A stretch of 64,000 bases of DNA from Bacteroidales bacterium UBA3290 (GTDB lineage Bacteria; Bacteroidota; Bacteroidia; Bacteroidales; UBA932), in the NCBI GenBank assembly GCA_002361615.1, contig DETK01000017.1, positions 50,100 through 114,099 on the forward strand, in the 5' to 3' direction. The notes under the pieces are model-generated. The model ran no database searches and was not told where the DNA came from. It saw only the letters and a list, made by a program, of their open reading frames with translations. Made by a program: the position numbers and the translations under genes. Shown piece after piece: positions 8,733-16,244 of the stretch (positions are counted from its first letter, which is position 1; every line of letters starts with the position of its first letter).

Positions 8733-9302
8733 ATGAAAAAACTTTTCCTGCTGATCATCAGCGTTTTGTGCATCAGCACCCTCACTGCCAGCGCCGAAGG
8801 TCTGGTCATCAAGGGTGGTGCCAATTTTACGAACATCAAGAATATTGAGTCCAAGCCTTTCGGCTATCAGTTCGGCCTTGGATTCCAGACCGAGATTCCC
8901 GACGGCTTCGGCCTGACCTTCCAGCCGGAACTCGTCTATAAGGTCGTCGGCTTCGAATATGACCGGGAAACCCTCAGACGCGGTTATCTTGAAATCCCTA
9001 TCAATGTCCAGCTCGGTTTCAACATCGGCAATACCGACAAACTCCATCCGTTTGTCTTCGCGGGTCCCTACGTGGGCATCGGCGCCGGTGTCTTCGGCAA
9101 CAAGGCGACGGCCGAATCCATCCGCAACGACCTGAAGAAGGTGGAATACGGTCTGGGTCTCGGTGTCGGTATCGACCTTTGGATCCTGCAGCTGACCGCC
9201 AAGTACAACTGGAACTTCGGCCGCATCGCCGATGCAACGGGTGTTCCTGAACTGAGCGGCACGCCGCGTATCATCGAAATCTGTGTCGGCCTGAATTTCT
9301 AA
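8733..9302 (+). CDS. Porin-family outer-membrane beta-barrel protein (PorT-like fold)
   Basis: The product is 189 residues with a signal peptide (cleavage near ASA, residue 22). It then shows GLVIKGGANFTNIK, typical of the Bacteroidota OMP_b-brl_2 group, repeated Gly/aromatic beta strands, and a C-terminal phenylalanine (ICVGLNF). An eight-strand barrel in the outer membrane is likely. It is paralogous to the next gene, which shares the opening strands and the ending. No function is known for either. Confidence 0.82.
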   Translation: MKKLFLLIISVLCISTLTASAEGLVIKGGANFTNIKNIESKPFGYQFGLGFQTEIPDGFGLTFQPELVYKVVGFEYDRETLRRGYLEIPINVQLGFNIGNTDKLHPFVFAGPYVGIGAGVFGNKATAESIRNDLKKVEYGLGLGVGIDLWILQLTAKYNWNFGRIADATGVPELSGTPRIIEICVGLNF

Positions 9303-9306
9303 CGGT

Positions 9307-9903
9307 ATGAAGAAGCTTTCTTTACTGCTTGTCAGCCTTCTCTGCATCAGCGTCATTTCGGCCGGTGCACAGGGTGTCATCATCAAGGGTGGCTACAACT
9401 ACAGCAACGTTGATATCAACAAGAGCACCACGGTCTCCGATATCAAGAAGGGTAAATCCGGCTGGCAGATCGGCGTCGGTTATCAGTCCGAGACCTCGCA
9501 CGGTTTTTCCATCCAGCCTGAAATCATCTACAAGGTCACCGGTTACCGGTTCTCCGACGTGCAGAACCTGAATCTCGGTTATGTGGAGGTTCCGGTGAAC
9601 GTGCAGTGGGGTCCGGATCTGCTGATCGCCCGCCCGTTCGTCTTCGCCGGCCCGTATGTGGGCCTGAAGGTTTCGAACCAGTTCCGGGGATCCGGCTGGG
9701 AAGATACGGATATGGATGCCATCCGCGACGGCCTCAAGAAGGCCGAGTGGGGTCTGGGCATCGGCCTGGGTATCCAGGTCTTCCGTTTCCAGATCACCGG
9801 CAAGTACAACTGGAATTTCGGCGCCATCGCTGATACGAAGCAGTTGCCGACCCTCGACGCTGCGCCCCGCACGTTTGAGATCTGCCTCGGCCTCAAGTTC
9901 TAG
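9307..9903 (+). CDS. Porin-family outer-membrane beta-barrel protein, tandem paralogue
   Basis: This 198-residue secreted barrel begins 4 bases after its paralogue. It shares the signal peptide pattern, the GVIIKGGYNYSNV start, the FVFAGPYVG strand, the DGLKKAEWGLGIGLG segment and the ICLGLKF ending. Local duplication followed by divergence is inferred. It lies 9 bases before the TTG start of the prenyl synthase. Confidence 0.82.
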   Translation: MKKLSLLLVSLLCISVISAGAQGVIIKGGYNYSNVDINKSTTVSDIKKGKSGWQIGVGYQSETSHGFSIQPEIIYKVTGYRFSDVQNLNLGYVEVPVNVQWGPDLLIARPFVFAGPYVGLKVSNQFRGSGWEDTDMDAIRDGLKKAEWGLGIGLGIQVFRFQITGKYNWNFGAIADTKQLPTLDAAPRTFEICLGLKF

Positions 9904-9912
9904 CCGACACCG

Positions 9913-10875
9913 TTGAAGGAAGTCCAACAGTTCCTGGGAAAGGCCTGGACTGACTTCCAGCGTTGTTTCGCCGAGAGTCTGGAGTCCGACATCCCCTTGC
10001 TCGACAAGGCCAACCAGTACCTGCTCGGGCACGGCGGCAAGAAACTTCGTCCTCTATTCACGCTGCTCATTGCAAAAGCCCTCCGGGGCGATTGCAATGA
10101 GCGCGTTGTTCGTTGTGCCGCTGCTTCCGAGCTGTTGCACACGGCTACGTTGATGCACGACGACGTAGCCGACAATGCCCCGACCCGCCGGGGCGTCCCT
10201 ACGATGATGACCGTCTATTCCCCGACTACGGCCGTCCTGCTGGGCGACTACTGGCTGTCGAAGGCGATGGACCTGATCATCGACCATCCTGACAAGCGGG
10301 TACTGCATGTCTTTTCCAAATGTCTGGCCGACCTGGCCAGCGGGGAAATGCTCCAACTGGAAAAAGCCGAAAAGGCCGATACCACCGAAGACGACTATCG
10401 CCGGATCATCTATTGCAAGACGACTTCGCTTTTCGAAGCCTGCATGGTGAGCGCCGCCTGTTCGGTCGAAGCTTCCGAAAAGGAGATCGAAAGATGCCGG
10501 ATCTATGCCTGGCATATCGGACAGGCCTTCCAGATGCGTGACGATATGCTCGATTATTCCCCGGAACTCTCCATCGGCAAGCCTACCGGACAGGATATCC
10601 TTGAAAAGAAGATTACCCTTCCTCTTTTCGGGCTCTTCGAAAAAGCGCCCCGCTCCGTCGTGCGAGAAGTGCGTCGCCGGATGAAAAATCCTGATGCTGA
10701 GCTGGTTTCCGATGTGTTCGCCTGGGTACGCCAGTACGATGCGATGTCCTATGCGCGAGAGAAACTTGACGCGGAAATCCGGCAGGCGGTCGAAGTGCTT
10801 GCGGCGTTCCCCGCATCCCCATCCCGGGATTATCTTGAAAAAATGGCGGGCATGATCGCCATCAGGACCGTGTAA
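9913..10875 (+). CDS. Long-chain polyprenyl diphosphate synthase (IspB-like)
   Basis: This 320-residue enzyme elongates farnesyl or geranylgeranyl diphosphate with isopentenyl diphosphate to a C40-class chain, probably for menaquinone. The GKKLRP substrate motif (about 42-47), the first Asp-rich motif DDVAD (83-87) with downstream RRG, and the second motif DDMLD (210-214) are all intact. No ATG is in place; TTG at 9913 gives a family-like N terminus. Its last 14 bases overlap the end of trmB on the other strand. Product chain length cannot be read with certainty. Confidence 0.88.
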   Translation: MKEVQQFLGKAWTDFQRCFAESLESDIPLLDKANQYLLGHGGKKLRPLFTLLIAKALRGDCNERVVRCAAASELLHTATLMHDDVADNAPTRRGVPTMMTVYSPTTAVLLGDYWLSKAMDLIIDHPDKRVLHVFSKCLADLASGEMLQLEKAEKADTTEDDYRRIIYCKTTSLFEACMVSAACSVEASEKEIERCRIYAWHIGQAFQMRDDMLDYSPELSIGKPTGQDILEKKITLPLFGLFEKAPRSVVREVRRRMKNPDAELVSDVFAWVRQYDAMSYAREKLDAEIRQAVEVLAAFPASPSRDYLEKMAGMIAIRTV

Positions 10876-11599
10876 GGGTCTTGTAGGTCTGCTCGTAAGG
10901 CTCCTGGTCCCACTCGGGTTCGACCAGTGGCTTGTCGCCGCCCAGACGGAACGACAGATAGGTGATGGGGATCCCCTGTGCGAGGAAATTCTTTTCGTAG
11001 AAGGTTTGGATCGAGAGCAGGTCGTCGGCACGCCCCGTGCCGTAGATGTCTTCGCAAGCTTCGATCAGCGGAAGTCCGTTCTGCAGGACGGTCTCCCGGG
11101 TAAAATGGTGGAGGAGGCGGCTGTCGGTCTTCAGATGGATGATGCCGTCCGGTACGAGGATCCGCCGGTAGCTTTCCAGGAAGCGCGGATGGGTGAGCCG
11201 TTTGCGGGGCTTGCGCTCCTGCGGGTCTGCGAAGGTGATCCAGATTTCGCTGATCTCTCCGGGTCCGAAGAGCGATTCGATGAATTCCACGCGGGTTCTC
11301 AGGAAGGCCACGTTGGCCATGGCATGGGTCGTGGCGTACTTGGCACCTTTCCAGAGCCGGGCGCCCTTGATATCGATGCCGATGTAGTTCTTTTCAGGGA
11401 AGCGTTCTCCCAGCGCTACGGTATATTCTCCCTTTCCGCAACCTAGTTCCAGCACGATGGGATGGTCGTTGCCGAACATATCGCGGTGCCAGTTCCCTTT
11501 CAGGGGATGGTCTTTGTGCAGCACTTCCTCCGTGGTAGGCTGCACCAGGCAGGAGAAGGTCTCGTTCTCCCGGAATTTTCTCAGTTTGCCTTTTCCCAT
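10862..11599 (-). CDS. trmB: tRNA (guanine-N7-)-methyltransferase
   Basis: The 245-residue SAM-dependent enzyme makes m7G46 in the tRNA variable loop. The SAM site VLELGCGKGEY and the downstream ITFADPQERKPRKRLTHP segment (the usual F.DPWPK..H.KRR region) are visible. I chose the ATG at 11599, giving MGKGKLRKFREN, because longer in-frame extensions run back through gldH and lack family similarity. It overlaps gldH by 19 bases upstream and the prenyl synthase end by 14 bases, and it is last in the holB-ricT-gldH-trmB run. Confidence 0.93.
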   Translation of the reverse strand: MGKGKLRKFRENETFSCLVQPTTEEVLHKDHPLKGNWHRDMFGNDHPIVLELGCGKGEYTVALGERFPEKNYIGIDIKGARLWKGAKYATTHAMANVAFLRTRVEFIESLFGPGEISEIWITFADPQERKPRKRLTHPRFLESYRRILVPDGIIHLKTDSRLLHHFTRETVLQNGLPLIEACEDIYGTGRADDLLSIQTFYEKNFLAQGIPITYLSFRLGGDKPLVEPEWDQEPYEQTYKTLTRS

Positions 11600-12063
11600 G
11601 TCTTGGCTTGGTATGAAAATCCGACGCCCGAAAGGGCTTCGAGCCGGGCAGGGTCGGAAGGGGTGATGCGGACTGTCCAGGTCCCGCCAGGATGGCCGCC
11701 TGTGCGGATTTCGCGCCAGGGCCATTCATAGTCGGTCACCGAACCGGCCCCGAGACTGATCCGTACGCCGGGTTCCTCCGTCAGCGGGAAGGTGTGCCTT
11801 TCGATGGAGGTCTGCCCGTCGGGCGGTGTGAGGTGGATGTCGAATTCGAGGGTTTTCTCCGGAATCCGGCTGGCAACGATCCGGGCTGCCAGGGTTGTCG
11901 TGAACACGGCGGCCGAGTCTTCGGATTCCATCTCGAAGACGAAGGCGCCGCCATTTCCGCGGGCGGTTTCGGTGGAGATGAAACGGTGGTCTCCCTGCGG
12001 CCGGCTGCAGGCGGCCGTCAACAGCAGGACAAGCAGGGGAATGAGACTATTTCTGCGCACCAT
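11581..12063 (-). CDS. gldH: GldH-family lipoprotein
   Basis: This 160-residue lipoprotein has the lipobox LTAAC (Cys19) and a beta-rich body ending in FSYQAKTWEKAN. The N terminus and its place directly after ricT and holB match GldH, a lipoprotein first found in gliding Flavobacterium but widespread in non-motile Bacteroidales, where its role is unclear. The start at 12063 is the only one that gives a lipoprotein signal; longer forms are translations of ricT in another frame. It overlaps ricT by 17 bases and trmB by 19. Confidence 0.82.
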   Translation of the reverse strand: MVRRNSLIPLLVLLLTAACSRPQGDHRFISTETARGNGGAFVFEMESEDSAAVFTTTLAARIVASRIPEKTLEFDIHLTPPDGQTSIERHTFPLTEEPGVRISLGAGSVTDYEWPWREIRTGGHPGGTWTVRITPSDPARLEALSGVGFSYQAKTWEKAN

Positions 12064-13291
12064 TGTCCCCATTGGCCGGTCCGGCCTTTTCTGCTTTCTT
12101 TTTGCCGTTGCCGCCCCGGTTGCCACCGCCGCCTTCTTTCTTCCGTCCGTTGTTCTTTTTCCGGTTGTTGTTGCGCCGTTTCTTCTGTTCGTCGAAGCGG
12201 GTGATGCTGTCGTCGCCCACGGCACTGATGAATTCAGTCTGTTTGACGTCAGGACCGCTGTTCTGCAGCGAAGCGGACTTGATGCCCTTGCGGTTCTCCG
12301 CAAGGATTTCCCGGACCCGTTCGGCGGGGAGGGGATACAGGTTGGACAGGCTTCCCTGCTCGTAGGAGAAGTAGAGGATACCGCGCAGGATGTCGGTCTT
12401 CATAAGCCAGGCCGGTCCGTCTTCCAATTCGATGGGGCCGCGGACCTCGGGCAGCTGCCGCTGGGCGTCCACATAGGTCGAGACTTCGTAGTTGATACAG
12501 CACTTGAGTTTACTGCACTGTCCGGCCAGTTTCTGGGGGTTGAGCGACAGGTCCTGGCAACGGGCTGCCTGCGTGGTGATCGACTGGAAGTCAGACATGT
12601 AGTTGGAACAGCAAAGAGCGCGGCCGCAGACACCGAGGCCGCCGATCAGGCCGGCCTCCTGACGTGCGCCGATCTGTTTCATTTCCACGCGGATATGGAA
12701 TTCTTCAGCGAAGTCCTTGATCAACTGGCGGAAGTCCACGCGTGCATCGGCGATATAGTAGAAGATGGCCTTGGTGCCGTCGCCCTGGAACTCTACGTCG
12801 CCGATCTTCATGTCCAGGCCCAGGCGGGCTGCCAGCTGGCGGGCGCGGATCATGGTCTTGTGCTCGCGGGAAATGGCTTCCTGCCAGCGCTCGATGTCGA
12901 GGATCTTGGCCTTGCGGTAGATGCGCCGGAATTCGTAGGTGTCGGGGTCGATGTGGTGGCGGTCCAGCTGTTCGAGCACGACCGGTCCTTCGAGGGTCAC
13001 GATGCCCAGGTCGTGTCCGTTCTGCGCTTCCACGACCACCAGGTCGCCTTTCTTGATGATCTGGCCCGAGGTGTTGCGGAAGAAGATCTTGCGGGTATTC
13101 TTGAAACGGACTTCGAACAGGTCGCTGTAGCGCTTCTGGGAGATGCCCTCCATCCAGTTGTAGGTACTGAGCTTGCAGCACCGGGGATTGTAGCGGACCT
13201 TCAGTTCGCCGATAGGCGTGCGCTCCACGTCGCAACCGCGGGAGCAATCATATTGCTTGGATCCTTTTTCTTTGATCACAATGTCTTCCAT
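12047..13291 (-). CDS. ricT: PSP1/RicT (YaaT)-family protein with a long basic tail
   Basis: This 414-residue cytoplasmic protein has the PSP1 C-terminal domain: REHKTMIRARQLAARLGLDMKIGDVEFQGDGTKA (an over-20 stretch, key residues K and R at the start and DVEFQGDG at the end), then the Cys-rich GVCGRALCC and KLKCCINYE segments, which in relatives bind Fe-S. In Bacillus, RicT works with RicA and RicF and affects RNA processing by RNase Y. Here the last 45 or so residues are an Asn/Arg/Lys/Gly-rich disordered tail. The start at 13291 gives MEDIVIKEKGSKQYDC. It begins 4 bases after holB. Confidence 0.88.
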   Translation of the reverse strand: MEDIVIKEKGSKQYDCSRGCDVERTPIGELKVRYNPRCCKLSTYNWMEGISQKRYSDLFEVRFKNTRKIFFRNTSGQIIKKGDLVVVEAQNGHDLGIVTLEGPVVLEQLDRHHIDPDTYEFRRIYRKAKILDIERWQEAISREHKTMIRARQLAARLGLDMKIGDVEFQGDGTKAIFYYIADARVDFRQLIKDFAEEFHIRVEMKQIGARQEAGLIGGLGVCGRALCCSNYMSDFQSITTQAARCQDLSLNPQKLAGQCSKLKCCINYEVSTYVDAQRQLPEVRGPIELEDGPAWLMKTDILRGILYFSYEQGSLSNLYPLPAERVREILAENRKGIKSASLQNSGPDVKQTEFISAVGDDSITRFDEQKKRRNNNRKKNNGRKKEGGGGNRGGNGKKKAEKAGPANGDNGAQK

Positions 13292-13295
13292 ATAC

Positions 13296-14342
13296 TTATA
13301 ATGCCAATAACAGCCGGTTGCCCAGGTCGCAGAAGACCAGTTTGGGGTTGACGTTCGCGCCGATGGAGGAGAGGGCCGCATCGAGGTTCGCAAAAGCCTT
13401 TTCGTAGAACGAAGGCTTGATACGGCCGGCAAACGAACGAACCGTGGCCTCTTCCTGTTCCGAAAGGTCGGCCAGACCGTCTAGCCCATTGGCAACCAGG
13501 TAGATTTTTCTCAGATAATTTTCCATATACAGGCACCATTCGCGCTGCTTCTCGCGTCCCAGGTCGGCGAGCATTTCCCACTGGGGGAACAGATCGATGA
13601 TGCGTTTGGCCAGGCCGGCCTCCAGGATCGACTTGGCAATCTCCCGGAAATCGGCGTTGTCCTGGCCGGCCCCTTCGATGGAGCGGCGCTGTTCGCGGGT
13701 AAGCGGTTGCAGGGCGATGGCCTGGCAACGCGAACGGATGGTCGGCAGCAGCCGTTCGGGATTGTGCGAAACCAGCAGGAACAGCGTGCCGAGCGGGGGC
13801 TCTTCCAGCAGCTTGAGCAGTTTGTTGGCCGCATCGAGGTTCATCTTTTCCGGGAGATAGATGATCATCGTCTTCCAGCTGCCTTCCGCAGCCCGGAGCG
13901 ACAGTTTCTCGAAGATGCGCCGGGCCTCGTTCACGCTGATCAGGCCGCTCTTGTTCTCAATCCCGATCGCGTCGTACAGCATCTGCTCGGTGAAGTAAGG
14001 GTTGGCCAGGGCCAGTTCCTTGAAAGGCGCCAGGAAATAGTCGGAAACAGGTCCCTTCTTCTCGCTTTCCGACAAGAAATTGCTGCTGCTCACAGGGAAT
14101 ACGAAGTGCAGGTCGGGATGGATCAGTTTCTGGTACTTGTGGCAGGAAGGACACACGCCGCACGAATCCTCCGGACCCTGCTCGCGGCAGTTCACGTACT
14201 GAGCGAGCGCCAGAGCGAAGGCAAACGCACCGCCGCCATTCTCCTCCGTCAGGAGGATGGCGTGTCCCAGCCGCCCGGATCGGACCATCCGGACCAGCTG
14301 CTCCTTGAGCGCATCATTCCCTATGATTTCCGAAAAGCGCAT
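13296..14342 (-). CDS. holB: DNA polymerase III delta-prime subunit
   Basis: The 348-residue clamp-loader subunit opens with IIGNDALKEQLV and GRLGHAILL. The P-loop lacks the GKT lysine (EENGGGAF instead), as expected for a non-hydrolysing delta-prime. A zinc module C52-x8-C61-x2-C64-x2-C67 is clear, and the central LLKLLEEPP motif is present. It helps load the beta clamp on primed DNA. It heads the holB-ricT-gldH-trmB cluster, an order conserved in Bacteroidota. Confidence 0.93.
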   Translation of the reverse strand: MRFSEIIGNDALKEQLVRMVRSGRLGHAILLTEENGGGAFAFALALAQYVNCREQGPEDSCGVCPSCHKYQKLIHPDLHFVFPVSSSNFLSESEKKGPVSDYFLAPFKELALANPYFTEQMLYDAIGIENKSGLISVNEARRIFEKLSLRAAEGSWKTMIIYLPEKMNLDAANKLLKLLEEPPLGTLFLLVSHNPERLLPTIRSRCQAIALQPLTREQRRSIEGAGQDNADFREIAKSILEAGLAKRIIDLFPQWEMLADLGREKQREWCLYMENYLRKIYLVANGLDGLADLSEQEEATVRSFAGRIKPSFYEKAFANLDAALSSIGANVNPKLVFCDLGNRLLLAL

Positions 14343-14386
14343 AATCGTACAAAGTTATACAATTTTTTTTCCCTTGCGCCCGCCCC

Positions 14387-14465
14387 GGGCACAAATGCAG
14401 GTAAAAACGTGCCCCGACCGGCGGATTACCTCAGTCGGGGCGCAGATCAGGCGTTTTTTGTGCCC
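14387..14465 (-). repeat. 79-bp REP-like palindromic repeat, solitary copy A
   Basis: Outer arms GGGCACA (14387-14393) and TGTGCCC (14459-14465) enclose an inner hairpin GCCCCGAC (14411-14418) / GTCGGGGC (14434-14441). It is the inverted-orientation relative of the two copies flanking the RAYT gene at 19386 and 20551, and it has the same length, with roughly six differences by eye. It lies between holB and the DUF2007 gene, with no transposase nearby. Confidence 0.9.
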
Positions 14466-14485
14466 GAAGTCCAGGCTTCGGGGCG

Positions 14486-14731
14486 TCAGGCCTCGTCGGC
14501 CGGTTCTGTGGGATCAGCGGGTTCGGCGTTCCTGGCGTTTTCGAGAATCATCTGGGCGGATTCCAGGTCGTAGTCGTTGACCAGAAGCTGGACGCCGTGC
14601 TTGCCCAGCAGGACGCCCGGATAGGGCGAGTTGACATTCGAGACCATCGCGTCGATCCCTTCGCTTTCGAGAAGGCCTTTCGCGATTTCGGCCTCATACT
14701 CATAGATGTACTCTGCAACGATTTTCAGCAT
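14486..14731 (-). CDS. DUF2007 domain protein (putative signal-transducing protein)
   Basis: The 81-residue protein matches the small DUF2007 fold: VAEYIYEYEAEIAKGLLESEGIDAMVSN, then LLVNDYDLESAQMIL. (Quoted stretch spans residues 5-32; key residues are the paired Glu/Ala helix and GID turn.) These proteins have a PII-like alpha/beta fold of unknown function. The tail is acidic and Pro-rich. It is 17 bases downstream of the small membrane-protein gene and probably co-transcribed with it. Confidence 0.8.
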   Translation of the reverse strand: MLKIVAEYIYEYEAEIAKGLLESEGIDAMVSNVNSPYPGVLLGKHGVQLLVNDYDLESAQMILENARNAEPADPTEPADEA

Positions 14732-14748
14732 GGCGGACTCCTTCTGTT

Positions 14749-15234
14749 TTATGCGTTTTCCTGTTCACGGTTTTCCTGCCGGATCTGATAGTTGACCAGG
14801 CTCAGGATACGGAGCAGGTCTTTCCGGTAACCTTCCACGATGACCGGGTTGTCACTGGTCAGGAAGGTGACGCGGTCTTCATACATGCGGGTCAGGCGCG
14901 CGTAGCCGCTGTTCTTAATATAGGTAACGCAGCCGGGTTCCCGCTTTTCCGGTACATACTCCAGCTTTTTCATCACCTCATCGACCGTTTCGGCATATTT
15001 TGTGAAGTCACCGTTCAGGTAGAGCTGCCGCTTTTGGAAGCTCAGCGCCGGATAGATGGCGGCCACTGCGACGAAGAAGATGGCGATCTTGGGAAGCGAG
15101 CCTTCCCGGAACAGGTCCACGAAGGAAAGGCCTGCCGCTTTCTGGCTGGAGAAGAGATAGATGATGCCGACCATCAGGAAGAAGATGATGGCGAAGTATA
15201 CGATGTATTTGAGGGCGCGGATCAGGTAACGCAT
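14749..15234 (-). CDS. Conserved membrane protein of unknown function
   Basis: The 161-residue product has two N-terminal transmembrane segments (about residues 10-29 and 49-66) and a soluble C-terminal region of about 95 residues with charged helices, probably cytoplasmic. I do not recognise a named family. It heads a two-gene unit with the DUF2007 protein and is divergent from the coiled-coil gene at 15303, with promoter elements for both strands in the 68-bp gap. Confidence 0.7.
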   Translation of the reverse strand: MRYLIRALKYIVYFAIIFFLMVGIIYLFSSQKAAGLSFVDLFREGSLPKIAIFFVAVAAIYPALSFQKRQLYLNGDFTKYAETVDEVMKKLEYVPEKREPGCVTYIKNSGYARLTRMYEDRVTFLTSDNPVIVEGYRKDLLRILSLVNYQIRQENREQENA

Positions 15235-15243
15235 GGCATGTAA

Positions 15244-15274
15244 TTGTTAATCTTCACAAAATTAACTATTTTTG
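15244..15274 (+). promoter_or_regulatory. Promoter of the coiled-coil membrane-protein gene
   Basis: TTG (15244-15246), 20 bases, then TATTTTTG (15267-15274). It lies 28 bases before the start codon. Confidence 0.6.
15257..15264 (-). promoter_or_regulatory. Candidate -7 element for the 161-residue membrane protein
   Basis: The minus strand reads TAATTTTG, 22 bases before the start, and overlaps the divergent plus-strand promoter, so the two may compete. Confidence 0.4.
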
Positions 15275-15302
15275 CAGAACTAACAGGTAAAAAAGTATAG
15301 TT

Positions 15303-16241
15303 ATGGAAGAACTTGATGAAGAAATGATCCAGTTTGAGAAGGATCATCCGAGCAAGAAACCCGGAACGGGAGGCAGCGGCAACGGAGGAGCCATGCGCAT
15401 CCTTTCCATTGCACTGGGAGCAGTCGCCGTAGCTCTACTGGCCGCGCTCCTCGTCATGATGAGCAAGAAGAACGCCCTCGTGAAGGACCTCAACATCGAC
15501 AAGCAGAACCTCACCAATGAACTGGTCGCGCTGCAGGGCGACTATGAAGCCCTGAGCACCACCAACGCCGCCATCAACGACTCGCTCAACGTCGAGAAGG
15601 AGAAAGTCGGACAGCTGATCGAGCGTCTCCAGAAGACCGAGGCTACCAACCGCGCCAAGATCCGCGAATACGAGAAGGAGCTCGGAACGCTCCGCTCCAT
15701 CATGAAGGGATACATCAAGCAGATCGACTCCCTCAATACGTTGAACATCTCCCTGCGCAACGAAGCGACCGCAGCCCGCAAGGAGGCCCAGGAAAGCAAG
15801 CGGCAGTATGAAGACCTGCGCACCACCACCGAACAGCTGTCTCAGAAAGCTTCGGCCGGCGCCGTGGTCAAGGGCCGTGGCTTCAACCTGGTGGCCATCA
15901 ACGAATCGAACAAGGTGACCGACCGCAGCAGCCGGGCCCGCAAGCTGCGTGCCTGCCTGAGCCTGATCGAGAACTCGATTGCCGAGCGCGGTTACCGCAC
16001 GGTCTATATCCGTGTGAAGGGTCCCGACGGCGTCCTGATGACCGACGACAGCGGCAAGGTCTTCACCTGCGGCGGCGAGCAGATGATCTACTCGGCCTCC
16101 CGCGAGGTGGACTATCAGGGCGACGAGGTCGAAATCTGCATCTACTTCGCCAATTCCCAGGGATTTGAGAAGGGCAAGTACACCGTCGACCTGTACACCG
16201 ACGAGACCAGGCTCGGAACGGCCGAGATGATCTTGAAATAG
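15303..16241 (+). CDS. Coiled-coil inner-membrane protein of unknown function
   Basis: The 312-residue protein has a short acidic cytoplasmic N terminus, a Gly-rich linker, one transmembrane segment (about residues 31-52), then a coiled coil of about 140 residues with regular Leu/Ile heptads (about 55-185), and a compact beta-rich C-terminal domain (about 190-312) with VYIRVKGPDGVLMTDDSG and VEICIYFANSQGFEKGKYTVDLYTDE. (Both are conserved-looking strands; the second spans residues 278-302.) A type II topology with the C-terminal domain in the periplasm is inferred. Not assigned to a known family. hemW starts 3 bases after its stop. Confidence 0.75.
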   Translation: MEELDEEMIQFEKDHPSKKPGTGGSGNGGAMRILSIALGAVAVALLAALLVMMSKKNALVKDLNIDKQNLTNELVALQGDYEALSTTNAAINDSLNVEKEKVGQLIERLQKTEATNRAKIREYEKELGTLRSIMKGYIKQIDSLNTLNISLRNEATAARKEAQESKRQYEDLRTTTEQLSQKASAGAVVKGRGFNLVAINESNKVTDRSSRARKLRACLSLIENSIAERGYRTVYIRVKGPDGVLMTDDSGKVFTCGGEQMIYSASREVDYQGDEVEICIYFANSQGFEKGKYTVDLYTDETRLGTAEMILK

Positions 16242-16244
16242 GCC

